DNA from: Pseudomonas sp. Z8(2022)
GTDB lineage: Bacteria; Pseudomonadota; Gammaproteobacteria; Pseudomonadales; Pseudomonadaceae
Direction: 5' to 3'
NCBI RefSeq assembly: GCF_025837155.1
Contig: NZ_CP107549.1
Location: 3,906,001-3,970,000 of the forward strand
Length of the DNA stretch: 64,000 nucleotides
The number at the start of each line of letters is the position of its first letter. The first letter of the stretch is position 1. Shown here in pieces: positions 20,617 through 28,736 of this stretch. The notes under the pieces are model-generated. The model worked only from the letters and a program-made list of their open reading frames with translations, made no database searches and was not told the origin of the DNA. The position numbers were made by a program, and so were the translations under genes.

Positions 20617-22356
20617 ATGAAAGACAGCATTCGCCACCTGATCCAGCAAGCCCTCGACCGCCTGACCGCCGAAGGCGTGCTGCCCGCCGGCCTGACGCCG
20701 GCCATCCAGGTGGAGAACACCAAGGACAAGAGCCACGGTGATTTCGCCAGCAACATCGCCATGATGCTGGCCAAACCGGCGGGCATGAAACCGCGCGACC
20801 TGGCCGAGAAGCTGATCGCGGCATTGCCGGCCGATGAGCAGATCACCAAGGTGGAAATCGCCGGCCCCGGTTTTCTCAACTTCTTCCAGAACAGCGATGT
20901 ACTGGCCCAGCGTCTGGAAGCGGCACTGGCCGACGCCAGGCTCGGAGTGCGCAAGAACGGTCCGGCGCAGCGCGTGGTGGTCGACATGTCCGCGCCCAAC
21001 CTGGCCAAGGAAATGCACGTCGGCCATCTGCGCTCGACCATCATCGGCGACGGCGTGGCGCGCGTACTGGAGTTCCTCGGCGACACCGTGATCCGTCAGA
21101 ACCACGTCGGCGACTGGGGCACCCAGTTCGGCATGCTGCTGGCCTACATGCAGGAGAACCCGGCGGCCGCCGAAAGCGAGCTGTCCGACCTGGAAGGCTT
21201 CTATCGCGCAGCCAAGAAACGCTTCGACGAGTCTCCCGAATTCGCCGACCGCGCCCGCGAGCTGGTGGTCCAGCTGCAGGCCGGCGATGCCGAATGCCTG
21301 CGCCTGTGGAACCGCTTCAACGACATATCCCTGAGCCACTGCCAGGCCATCTACGACCGCCTCGGCGTCAAGCTGACGATGGCCGACGTCAGGGGCGAGA
21401 GCGCCTACAACGATGACCTGCCCAACGTCATTGCCGACCTCCAGGCCAAGGGCCTGCTGACCGAAGACAATGGCGCGCAGTGCGTCTTCATGGACGAGTT
21501 CAAGAATGCCGAAGGCAACCCGCTACCGCTGATCGTGCAGAAGGCCGGCGGCGGCTACCTGTATGCCACCACCGACCTGGCCGCCACCCGCTACCGCGCC
21601 GGCACGCTCAAGGCCGACCGCGTGCTGTACTTCGTCGACCAGCGCCAGGCCCTGCACTTCCAGATGGTCTTCGCCTGCGCGCGCCTGGCAGGCTTCGTCC
21701 CGGCCAGCATGGAAATGGAACACATGGGCTTCGGCACCATGAACGGTCCGGACGGTCGCCCGTTCAAGACCCGCGACGGCGGTACTGTGAAGCTGGTGCA
21801 ACTGCTCGACGAAGCCGAACAGCGCGCCTACAGCCTGGTCAAGGACAAGAACCCGGACCTCGGCGAAGAGGAACTGCGCAAAATTGCACGTGTGGTTGGC
21901 ATCGCCTCGGTGAAATACGCCGATCTGTCCAAGCACCGCACCAGCGACTACAGCTTCAACTTCGACCTGATGCTGAGCTTCGAGGGCAATACCGCACCCT
22001 ACCTGCTGTACGCCTATACCCGCGTGGCCGGTGTGTTCCGCAAGCTGGGCAAGGGCGTGGACGAGATCGGCGGGCAAATCACCCTGGTTGCCGATCAGGA
22101 GCAAGCCCTGGCCGCCAAGCTGGCACAATTCAACGAGCTGCTCGGCAACGTCGCCGACAAGGGCACGCCGCACATTCTTTGTGCCTACCTGTATGACCTC
22201 GCCGGCCTGTTCTCCAGCTTCTATGAGAATTGCCCGATCCTGAGTGCCGAGGACGAAGCCACGCGCGACAGCCGTCTGCGTCTGGCCGCCCTCACCGGCC
22301 GCACTCTCAAGCAGGGCCTGGAGCTGCTCGGCCTGGAAACCCTGGAGCGGATGTAA
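20617..22356 (+). CDS. argS: arginyl-tRNA synthetase
   Basis: Class I synthetase charging tRNA-Arg. 579 residues: N-terminal Add-1 tRNA-binding domain, HVGH (134-137) as the HIGH motif within SAPNLAKEMHVGHLRSTIIGD, FKTRDGGTVKL at the KMSKS-equivalent region, and a DALR anticodon-binding C-terminus. The stop TAA abuts the ATG of the next gene. Confidence 0.97.
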   Translation: MKDSIRHLIQQALDRLTAEGVLPAGLTPAIQVENTKDKSHGDFASNIAMMLAKPAGMKPRDLAEKLIAALPADEQITKVEIAGPGFLNFFQNSDVLAQRLEAALADARLGVRKNGPAQRVVVDMSAPNLAKEMHVGHLRSTIIGDGVARVLEFLGDTVIRQNHVGDWGTQFGMLLAYMQENPAAAESELSDLEGFYRAAKKRFDESPEFADRARELVVQLQAGDAECLRLWNRFNDISLSHCQAIYDRLGVKLTMADVRGESAYNDDLPNVIADLQAKGLLTEDNGAQCVFMDEFKNAEGNPLPLIVQKAGGGYLYATTDLAATRYRAGTLKADRVLYFVDQRQALHFQMVFACARLAGFVPASMEMEHMGFGTMNGPDGRPFKTRDGGTVKLVQLLDEAEQRAYSLVKDKNPDLGEEELRKIARVVGIASVKYADLSKHRTSDYSFNFDLMLSFEGNTAPYLLYAYTRVAGVFRKLGKGVDEIGGQITLVADQEQALAAKLAQFNELLGNVADKGTPHILCAYLYDLAGLFSSFYENCPILSAEDEATRDSRLRLAALTGRTLKQGLELLGLETLERM

Positions 22357-23031
22357 ATGGCAGCGCGCAAGAAGCCGGCGCCGAAACGCGGCGCCAGTCG
22401 CTATCAGGCCCCGGCGAAGAAGCCCGTCCCCGGCTGGATCTGGCTGGTTTGCGGCCTGGTGGTCGGCGGTTTCTTCATGTTCCTGTTCAGCCTCGAACCG
22501 GGCCGTGACGAGATCAAGCGCGACAAGGGCGAACAGGTGCGCAGCACCAAGCCTGAGCCGAAGCCGACGCAACCCGAGCCATCCAGGCCCAAGTACGATT
22601 TCTACACCCTGCTGCCGGAGTCGGAAGTGATCCTGCCGCAGGCCCTGGAAGAAACGCCGCCCCCCGTGCCCGAACAGAAACCGGTCACCCCGGAAGAGGC
22701 TGCGAAGATCGACACCGCTCGCGCCGAAGCTGCGCTCAACGGCCAGGTGCCGCCGCCTGCGCCGCCGGTACTGGCCAGCGCGCCAGTCACCACGCAGTTC
22801 TTCCTCCAGGCAGGCTCGTTCCGCAAGCGTGACGATGCCGACACTGTGCGCGCGCAGATCATCCTGCTCGGCCAGAACGTACGCGTGGAAACTGGCAAGG
22901 TGCGCGACGAGACCTGGCACCGGGTTCTGGTCGGCCCCTTCGCCAGTCGCGAGCAACTCGCGGCCGCGCAGAAGACCCTCGCTGGCAACGGCTACAGCAA
23001 TCTGCTGTTACAGCAGCGCCAGGTCCGCTGA
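22357..23031 (+). CDS. FtsN-like SPOR-domain cell-division protein
   Basis: 224 residues. Short basic cytoplasmic tail, one membrane helix (about 26-46), a KYDFYTLLPESEV segment typical of FtsN-like proteins, a Pro-rich linker, and a C-terminal SPOR domain (about 146-222, QFFLQAGSFRKRDDAD). It starts immediately after the argS stop. The argS-SPOR-hslVU order resembles that of ftsN near hslVU in enterics, which supports an FtsN role, but sequence similarity is mostly confined to the SPOR domain. Confidence 0.88.
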   Translation: MAARKKPAPKRGASRYQAPAKKPVPGWIWLVCGLVVGGFFMFLFSLEPGRDEIKRDKGEQVRSTKPEPKPTQPEPSRPKYDFYTLLPESEVILPQALEETPPPVPEQKPVTPEEAAKIDTARAEAALNGQVPPPAPPVLASAPVTTQFFLQAGSFRKRDDADTVRAQIILLGQNVRVETGKVRDETWHRVLVGPFASREQLAAAQKTLAGNGYSNLLLQQRQVR

Positions 23032-23053
23032 TCGCCGTTTGATCCGCCGCAGG

Positions 23054-23081
23054 TTGAAAAGCTGCGGCGGGCACCCCATCT
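23054..23081 (+). promoter_or_regulatory. sigma-32 heat-shock promoter of hslVU
   Basis: TTGAAA (23054-23059), 14-base spacer, CCCCATCT (23074-23081). This matches the heat-shock consensus TTGAAA-N13/15-CCCCATNT at every defined base. Transcription would start about 40 bases before hslV. Confidence 0.85.
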
Positions 23082-23127
23082 GAGTTTCCATCCGGGCAAG
23101 TTCGCCCCGCAGCGTGGAGATTCACCC

Positions 23128-23658
23128 TTGACCACCATCGTTTCAGTGCGCCGCCACGGCAAGGTCGTGATGGCTGGCGACGGCCAGGTATCCCTGGGCA
23201 ACACCGTCATGAAGGGCAACGCCAAGAAGGTGCGCCGCCTCTACCACGGCCAGGTGCTGGCCGGCTTCGCCGGCGCCACCGCCGATGCCTTCACCCTGTT
23301 CGAGCGCTTCGAAGGCCAGCTGGAAAAACACCAGGGACATTTGGTGCGCGCCGCCGTCGAGCTGGCCAAGGACTGGCGGACCGACCGCAGCCTGAGCCGC
23401 CTGGAAGCCATGCTGGCCGTGGCCAACAAGGATGCCTCGCTGATCATTACCGGCAACGGCGACGTGGTCGAGCCCGAGGAAGGCCTGATCGCCATGGGCT
23501 CCGGTGGCAACTTCGCCCAGGCCGCCGCGCGCGCCCTGCTGATGAAGACCGACCTGTCGGCCCGTGAAGTGGCGGAAACCGCGCTGGGCATCGCCGGCGA
23601 CATCTGCGTATTCACCAATCACCACCAGACAATCGAGGAACTGGACGCTGCCGAGTAG
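23128..23658 (+). CDS. hslV: ATP-dependent protease peptidase subunit HslV (ClpQ)
   Basis: 176 residues. After removal of the initiator Met, Thr becomes the N-terminal nucleophile (M-TTIVSVRR). The proteasome-beta-like fold is supported by GDGQVSLGNTV and MGSGGNFAQAAARAL. It forms the HslUV proteolytic complex with the next gene. The start is TTG at 23128 with GGAG upstream, fixed by the need to expose Thr. Confidence 0.97.
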   Translation: MTTIVSVRRHGKVVMAGDGQVSLGNTVMKGNAKKVRRLYHGQVLAGFAGATADAFTLFERFEGQLEKHQGHLVRAAVELAKDWRTDRSLSRLEAMLAVANKDASLIITGNGDVVEPEEGLIAMGSGGNFAQAAARALLMKTDLSAREVAETALGIAGDICVFTNHHQTIEELDAAE

Positions 23659-23702
23659 CGTCCACTGCCTCACCGCTATCTGTTTATTGCGAGCCCGATT
23701 CC

Positions 23703-25043
23703 ATGTCCATGACGCCCCGCGAGATCGTCCACGAACTCAACCGCCACATCATCGGCCAGGACGACGCCAAGCGCGCCGTCGCCATCGCCCTGCGCAACCG
23801 CTGGCGGCGCATGCAGCTGCCGGCTGAGCTGCGCCAGGAAGTGACGCCGAAGAACATCCTGATGATCGGCCCGACCGGTGTCGGCAAGACCGAAATCGCC
23901 CGGCGCCTGGCCAAGCTGGCCAATGCGCCCTTTCTGAAAGTGGAAGCCACCAAGTTCACCGAGGTCGGCTACGTCGGTCGCGACGTCGAATCGATCATCC
24001 GTGACCTGGCCGATGCCGCGGTGAAGATGCTGCGCGAACAGGAAATGATCAAGGTTCGCCACCGAGCCGAGGATGCCGCCGAAGAGCGCATTCTCGACGC
24101 GCTGCTACCGCCCCCGCGCCAGGGCTTTGGCGACGAGCCGGCGCGCAGCGAGGATTCCAATACCCGTCAGCTGTTCCGCAAGCGCCTGCGCGAAGGCCAG
24201 TTGGACGACAAGGAAATCGACATCGAAGTGGCCGACTCGCCCATGGGCGTGGAAATCATGACTCCGCCTGGCATGGAGGAGATGACCAACCAGCTGCAAA
24301 GCCTGTTCGCCGGCCTCGGCAAGGGCAAGAAAAAGAGCCGCAAGCTCAAGGTCGCCGATGCCCTGAAACTGGTACGCGACGAAGAAGCGGCGCGCCTGGT
24401 CAATGAGGAAGAGCTCAAGGCCCGTGCGCTGGAAGCCGTCGAGCAGCACGGCATCGTCTTCATCGACGAGATCGACAAGGTGGCCAAACGCGCCAATGCC
24501 GGCGGCGCAGACGTTTCGCGCGAAGGCGTACAGCGCGACCTGCTGCCGCTGATCGAAGGCTGCACGGTCAACACCAAGCTGGGCATGGTCAAGACCGACC
24601 ATATCCTGTTCATCGCCTCCGGCGCCTTCCACCTGAGCAAGCCGAGCGATCTGGTACCCGAGCTGCAGGGCCGCCTGCCGATCCGCGTCGAACTCAAGGC
24701 ACTGAGCCCGCAGGATTTCGAACGCATCCTCAGCGAGCCGCACGCTTCGCTCACCGAGCAGTACAGCGCGCTGCTGAAGACCGAAGGGCTGGATATCGAG
24801 TTCACCGAAGACGGCATCAAGCGCCTTGCCGAGATCGCCTGGCAGGTCAACGAGAAGACCGAGAACATCGGTGCCCGTCGCCTGCACACCCTGCTCGAAC
24901 GCCTGCTCGAGGAAGTCTCCTTCAGCGCCGGCGATCTGGCCGGTCAGCAGAATGGCGAACCGATCCGTATCGACGCCGACTACGTCAACAGCCACCTCGG
25001 CGAACTGGCGCAGGACGAAGACCTGTCGCGCTATATTCTGTAA
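23703..25043 (+). CDS. hslU: ATPase and unfoldase subunit HslU (ClpY)
   Basis: 446 residues, normal length. Walker A GPTGVGKT (56-63), pore loop GYVG (89-92), Walker B IVFIDEIDKVA, intermediate I domain (about 110-240), sensor region and the C-terminal SRYIL tail that inserts into HslV. It lies 44 bases after hslV in the same transcript. Confidence 0.98.
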   Translation: MSMTPREIVHELNRHIIGQDDAKRAVAIALRNRWRRMQLPAELRQEVTPKNILMIGPTGVGKTEIARRLAKLANAPFLKVEATKFTEVGYVGRDVESIIRDLADAAVKMLREQEMIKVRHRAEDAAEERILDALLPPPRQGFGDEPARSEDSNTRQLFRKRLREGQLDDKEIDIEVADSPMGVEIMTPPGMEEMTNQLQSLFAGLGKGKKKSRKLKVADALKLVRDEEAARLVNEEELKARALEAVEQHGIVFIDEIDKVAKRANAGGADVSREGVQRDLLPLIEGCTVNTKLGMVKTDHILFIASGAFHLSKPSDLVPELQGRLPIRVELKALSPQDFERILSEPHASLTEQYSALLKTEGLDIEFTEDGIKRLAEIAWQVNEKTENIGARRLHTLLERLLEEVSFSAGDLAGQQNGEPIRIDADYVNSHLGELAQDEDLSRYIL

Positions 25044-25085
25044 ATCCGGGAGTACGACCCTGTCGCAGGTGGTCGGCGTCATTCT

Positions 25086-25131
25086 GCAGGAGCGGCTGGG
25101 CGGCATTCCGCTTCAGCCGCGAAGTTCGCGG
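25086..25131. repeat. REP-like intergenic repeat (GGAGCGGCTTCAGCCGCG family), copy 1
   Basis: In the hslU-DUF971 interval. Its reverse complement matches the right half of the copy at 61497-61576 almost base for base, including the internal segment GCGGAATGCCGCCCAGCCGC. It is therefore the same element in the opposite orientation. Confidence 0.8.
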
Positions 25132-25186
25132 ACGGCGCAAATCACTCACCTGAGCCTAACGCCTGAAACGATCACGGAAACCAGCC

Positions 25187-25558
25187 ATGCCCATCCCCAG
25201 CGCGATCAAACTGCACAAGGCGTCGAAAACGCTGGAACTGCGTTATGGCGACCAGAGCTACCAGCTGAGCGCCGAGTTCCTGCGCGTGCATTCCCCCTCG
25301 GCCGAAGTGCAGGGCCATGGCCAGCCGATCCTGCAGACCGGCAAACTCAATGTCGGCCTCGAACGCATCGAGCCGGCCGGCAACTATGCACTGAAACTGT
25401 GCTTCGACGACGGCCATGACAGCGGTTTGTTCACCTGGGAATACCTGCACGAACTGGCGACCCGGCACGACCAGCTGTGGGCCGATTACCTGGCGCAGCT
25501 CAGCGCCGCCGGCAAATCCCGCGACCCCAACGAGTCCGTCGTCCGACTGATGCTCTGA
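25187..25558 (+). CDS. DUF971-domain protein of unknown function
   Basis: 123 residues covering a single DUF971 domain, which is related to the N-terminal domain of gamma-butyrobetaine hydroxylases. Visible conserved pieces are LRYGDQSYQLSAEFLRVHSPSAEV and the GLFTWEYLHEL region. No membrane segment, no catalytic dioxygenase domain. In Pseudomonas it lies between hslU and phaC1. Some relatives are linked to Fe-S biogenesis, but nothing here proves it. Confidence 0.85.
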   Translation: MPIPSAIKLHKASKTLELRYGDQSYQLSAEFLRVHSPSAEVQGHGQPILQTGKLNVGLERIEPAGNYALKLCFDDGHDSGLFTWEYLHELATRHDQLWADYLAQLSAAGKSRDPNESVVRLML

Positions 25559-25618
25559 GCTCTGACGCAAGCGCTCGATATAGAGCGCTCGCCCGCATTC
25601 ATCCCGCTCATTACCCGG

Positions 25619-25643
25619 TAGTTAGAACGATTTTTCTAAACTA
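25619..25643. promoter_or_regulatory. imperfect palindrome upstream of phaC1, candidate regulator site
   Basis: TAGTTAGAA (25619-25627) and TTCTAAACTA (25634-25643) are inverted repeats with a one-base insertion in the right arm, 66 bases upstream of the sigma-54 promoter. A related TAGT..CGATTT..CTAA arrangement lies upstream of phaI. The TetR-family regulator PhaD is a plausible ligand. Confidence 0.35.
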
Positions 25644-25708
25644 TCGCGGCATACTCCTGCTCCATCGATCAGCTTGCCTAACGGCAAAAACTCGGGTAAC
25701 CAAGGAAC

Positions 25709-25724
25709 TGGCAGGTTCCCTGCA
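25709..25724 (+). promoter_or_regulatory. sigma-54 (RpoN) promoter of phaC1
   Basis: TGGCAGGTTCCCTGCA matches TGGCACG-N4-TTGCA at all but two bases and keeps the essential GG-N10-GC spacing. It starts 141 bases before the phaC1 ATG. Sigma-54 control of PHA genes is reported for pseudomonads. Confidence 0.75.
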
Positions 25725-25849
25725 TTTGGTCCAGCCAGATGCAATGCATGACGCGGACTCGATCCGCCCCCGGCAACCCGAGCAGTACCTGGCCCTTGTT
25801 TCGCCGCGAGCACGGCCGGTGCGCGACTCAGGACATTGGAGCGTCGTAG

Positions 25850-27532
25850 ATGAGTGACAAGAATAATGAAGACCTGAAACGCCAGGCCTCGGAAAACACC
25901 CTGGGACTCAACCCTGTGATCGGCATCCGCGGCAAGGACCTACTGACCTCCGCCCGCATGGTGCTCGCCCAGGCGCTCAAGCAACCCTTCCACAGCGCCA
26001 AGCACGTCGCTCATTTCGGCCTCGAGCTGAAGAACGTCATGCTCGGCCAGTCCGCACTCAAGCCCGAGGACGGCGACCGCCGCTTTGCCGACCCGGCGTG
26101 GAGCCAGAACCCGCTGTATCGCCGCTACCTGCAAACCTACCTGGCCTGGCGCAAGGAACTGCACGACTGGATCGAGCACAGCTCGCTGTCCGAGCAGGAC
26201 GCCAGCCGCGGCCATTTCGTGATCAACCTGATGACCGAAGCCATGGCTCCCAGCAACAGCATGGCCAACCCGGCAGCGGTCAAACGCTTTTTCGAAACCG
26301 GCGGCAAGAGCCTGCTCGACGGCCTCTCGCACCTGGCCAAGGATCTGGTGAACAACGGCGGCATGCCCAGCCAGGTCAACATGGACGCTTTCGAAGTCGG
26401 CAAGAACCTGGCCACCACCGAAGGCGCGGTAGTGTTTCGCAACGACGTGCTGGAGCTGATCCAGTACAAGCCGATCACCGAGAGCGTGCATGAGCGCCCG
26501 CTGCTGGTGGTGCCGCCGCAGATCAACAAGTTCTACGTGTTCGACCTGTCGCCGGACAAGAGCCTGGCGCGCTTCCTGCTGCGCAACCACATCCAGACCT
26601 TCATCGTCAGCTGGCGCAACCCGACCCCGGCCAACCGCGAGTGGGGCCTGACGACCTACATCGAGGCGCTCAAGGAGGCCATCGACGTGGTCTGCGCGAT
26701 CACCGGCAGCAAGGACGTCAACACCCTTGGCGCCTGCTCCGGCGGCATCACCGTGGCCGCCCTGCTCGGCCACTACGCAGCCCTCGGCACGCAGAAGATC
26801 AATGCGGTGTCGCAGGTGGTCAGCGTGCTGGACTTCAGCCTCGACACCCAGGTCGCGCTGTTCGCCGACGAGAAGACTCTGGAAGCGGCCAAGCGCCGCT
26901 CGTACCAGGCCGGCGTGCTGGAAGGCAAGGACATGGCCAAGGTGTTCGCCTGGATGCGTCCCAACGACCTGATCTGGAACTACTGGGTCAACAACTATCT
27001 GCTCGGCAACGAGCCGCCAGTGTTCGACATCCTCTACTGGAACAACGACACCACGCGCCTGCCCGCGGCCTTCCACGGTGAACTGGTGGAGATGTTCAAG
27101 CACAACCCGCTGCTGCGCCCCAACGCGCTGGAGGTGTGCGGCACGCCGATCGACCTGAGCCAGGTCAAGACCGACATCTACTGCGTCGCCGGCACCACCG
27201 ACCACATCACCCCGTGGGAGACCTGCTACAAGTCGTCGCTGCTGTTCAGCGGCTGCAACGTCGAGTTCATCCTCTCCAACAGTGGGCACATCCAGAGCAT
27301 CCTCAACCCGCCGGGCAACCCGAAGGCGCGCTTCTCCACCAACAGCGAACGCCCGGCCTCGCCGCGCGAATGGCTCGAAGGGGCGACCAAGCACGCCGAT
27401 TCCTGGTGGCTGCACTGGCAGAACTGGCTGACGGAGCGCTCGGGCGAAATCAAGAACGCACCCCGAGCCTTGGGCAACAAGAAATTCCCGGCCGGCGAAG
27501 CCGCCCCGGGCACCTATGTACACGAGCGCTGA
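25850..27532 (+). CDS. phaC1: class II poly(3-hydroxyalkanoate) synthase 1
   Basis: Polymerises medium-chain-length (R)-3-hydroxyacyl-CoA into PHA on the granule surface. 560 residues; the lipase-box-like GACSGG places the nucleophile at Cys296, with the catalytic Asp in TTDHITPW and His in SNSGHIQS. The start ATGAGTGAC gives MSDKNNED as in relatives. It heads the cluster phaC1-phaZ-phaC2-phaD and is preceded by the sigma-54 promoter. It is clearly paralogous to phaC2 downstream. Confidence 0.98.
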   Translation: MSDKNNEDLKRQASENTLGLNPVIGIRGKDLLTSARMVLAQALKQPFHSAKHVAHFGLELKNVMLGQSALKPEDGDRRFADPAWSQNPLYRRYLQTYLAWRKELHDWIEHSSLSEQDASRGHFVINLMTEAMAPSNSMANPAAVKRFFETGGKSLLDGLSHLAKDLVNNGGMPSQVNMDAFEVGKNLATTEGAVVFRNDVLELIQYKPITESVHERPLLVVPPQINKFYVFDLSPDKSLARFLLRNHIQTFIVSWRNPTPANREWGLTTYIEALKEAIDVVCAITGSKDVNTLGACSGGITVAALLGHYAALGTQKINAVSQVVSVLDFSLDTQVALFADEKTLEAAKRRSYQAGVLEGKDMAKVFAWMRPNDLIWNYWVNNYLLGNEPPVFDILYWNNDTTRLPAAFHGELVEMFKHNPLLRPNALEVCGTPIDLSQVKTDIYCVAGTTDHITPWETCYKSSLLFSGCNVEFILSNSGHIQSILNPPGNPKARFSTNSERPASPREWLEGATKHADSWWLHWQNWLTERSGEIKNAPRALGNKKFPAGEAAPGTYVHER

Positions 27533-27550
27533 TCGATAGCCTCAACCGCA

Positions 27551-27616
27551 GCGGCACCGGGAAGTGCCGCACGCCACGCCGGTACTACCGGCGCGGCGAA
27601 CCAGGCATAGCCTGGT
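27551..27616 (+). terminator. cluster of three hairpins between phaC1 and phaZ
   Basis: Three consecutive stems: GCGGCAC/GTGCCGC (27551-27570, 6-base loop); a larger stem 27572-27598 centred on GCCGG-TACTA-CCGGC; and ACCAGGC-ATA-GCCTGGT (27600-27616). No U-tract follows, so this is more likely an mRNA processing, stability or attenuation element than a full terminator. Confidence 0.6.
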
Positions 27617-27675
27617 AATCCTGGAGCCGGCCCGGACGGCCGTCCCCAGCGCTCAACTCCACAGGGGCTGCGCCC

Positions 27676-28533
27676 ATGCCGCAACCATTCGTATTCCGCA
27701 CCATCGATCTCGATGGGCAGACCATCCGCACCGCGGTGCGGCCGGGCAACAGCCAGCTGGTGCCGCTGCTGATCTTCAACGGCATCGGTGCCAACCTGGA
27801 GCTGGTGATGCCCTTCGTCGCCGCCCTCGATCCGGAGCTGGAAATCATCGCCTTCGACGTACCCGGCGTCGGCGGCTCATCGACCCCGGCCACACCCTAT
27901 CGCTTCCCGGGCCTGGCCAAGCTGGCGGCACGCATGCTGGATTACCTCGACTACGGTCAGGTCAACGCCATCGGCGTATCCTGGGGCGGCGCCCTGGCCC
28001 AGCAGTTCGCCCACGACTACCCGGAGCGCTGCAAGAAGCTGATCCTCGCCGCCACCTCGGCCGGTGCGGTGATGGTGCCGGGCAAACCCAAGGTGCTCTG
28101 GCGCATGGCCAGCCCACGGCGCTATGTGCAGCCTTCCTATGGCGTGCGCATCGCCCCGGACATCTACGGCGGCGCCTTCCGCCGCGATCCCAAGCTGGCC
28201 ATGGCGCACGCGAGCAAGGTGCGCTCGGGCGGCAAGATGGGCTACTACTGGCAACTGTTCGCCGGACTCGGCTGGACCAGCATCCACTGGCTGCACAAGA
28301 TTCGTCAGCCGACCCTGGTGATGGCCGGTGACGACGATCCGCTGATTCCGCTGATCAACATGCGCCTGCTGGCCTGGCGCATTCCCAACGCGGAATTGCA
28401 CATCATCGACGACGGCCACCTGTTTCTAGTGACCCGCGCCGAGGCGGTGGCCCCGATCATCATGAAGTTTCTCGAAGAGGAGCGGCAGCGCGCGGTGATG
28501 CACCCGCAGCCAACGCCAGTGCGTCAGCATTGA
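27676..28533 (+). CDS. phaZ: intracellular medium-chain-length PHA depolymerase
   Basis: 285-residue alpha/beta hydrolase that degrades stored PHA. Nucleophile Ser102 in GVSWGG, acid Asp in AGDDDPLIP, His in DDGHLFL. No signal peptide, as expected for the granule-bound enzyme. It lies between the two synthase genes, so polymer synthesis and turnover share a locus. Confidence 0.97.
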   Translation: MPQPFVFRTIDLDGQTIRTAVRPGNSQLVPLLIFNGIGANLELVMPFVAALDPELEIIAFDVPGVGGSSTPATPYRFPGLAKLAARMLDYLDYGQVNAIGVSWGGALAQQFAHDYPERCKKLILAATSAGAVMVPGKPKVLWRMASPRRYVQPSYGVRIAPDIYGGAFRRDPKLAMAHASKVRSGGKMGYYWQLFAGLGWTSIHWLHKIRQPTLVMAGDDDPLIPLINMRLLAWRIPNAELHIIDDGHLFLVTRAEAVAPIIMKFLEEERQRAVMHPQPTPVRQH

Positions 28534-28550
28534 CCGCACCCGCTTGGTGC

Positions 28551-28588
28551 GCATCGTCGTACATGCCCGACAACGGGGCCGACGATGC
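28551..28588 (+). other. stem-loop between phaZ and phaC2
   Basis: Inverted repeat GCATCGTCG (28551-28559) / CGACGATGC (28580-28588), with an inner GCCC/GGGC stem (28565-28568 / 28576-28579). No U-tract follows. It starts 17 bases after the phaZ stop and may modulate readthrough into phaC2. Confidence 0.5.
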
Positions 28589-28736
28589 CCCCCTGGTTTT
28601 CGACGCAGTGCTCTGCAATGCCCTTTCCGCACGCCTGGTACAGGGCTTGCTGCACGTCATGCACAAGTACGAGGTGCGCGCCAGGCAGTCCGCGCCGTGA
28701 AAGTCTCTAGAAGGTTTGACGACGGAGTGTTGCCCC

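Noticed and set aside
25940..27523. 527-codon minus-strand frame opposite phaC1
   Set aside because: It is a codon-bias shadow of phaC1; a similar shadow lies opposite phaC2 (29133-31043).
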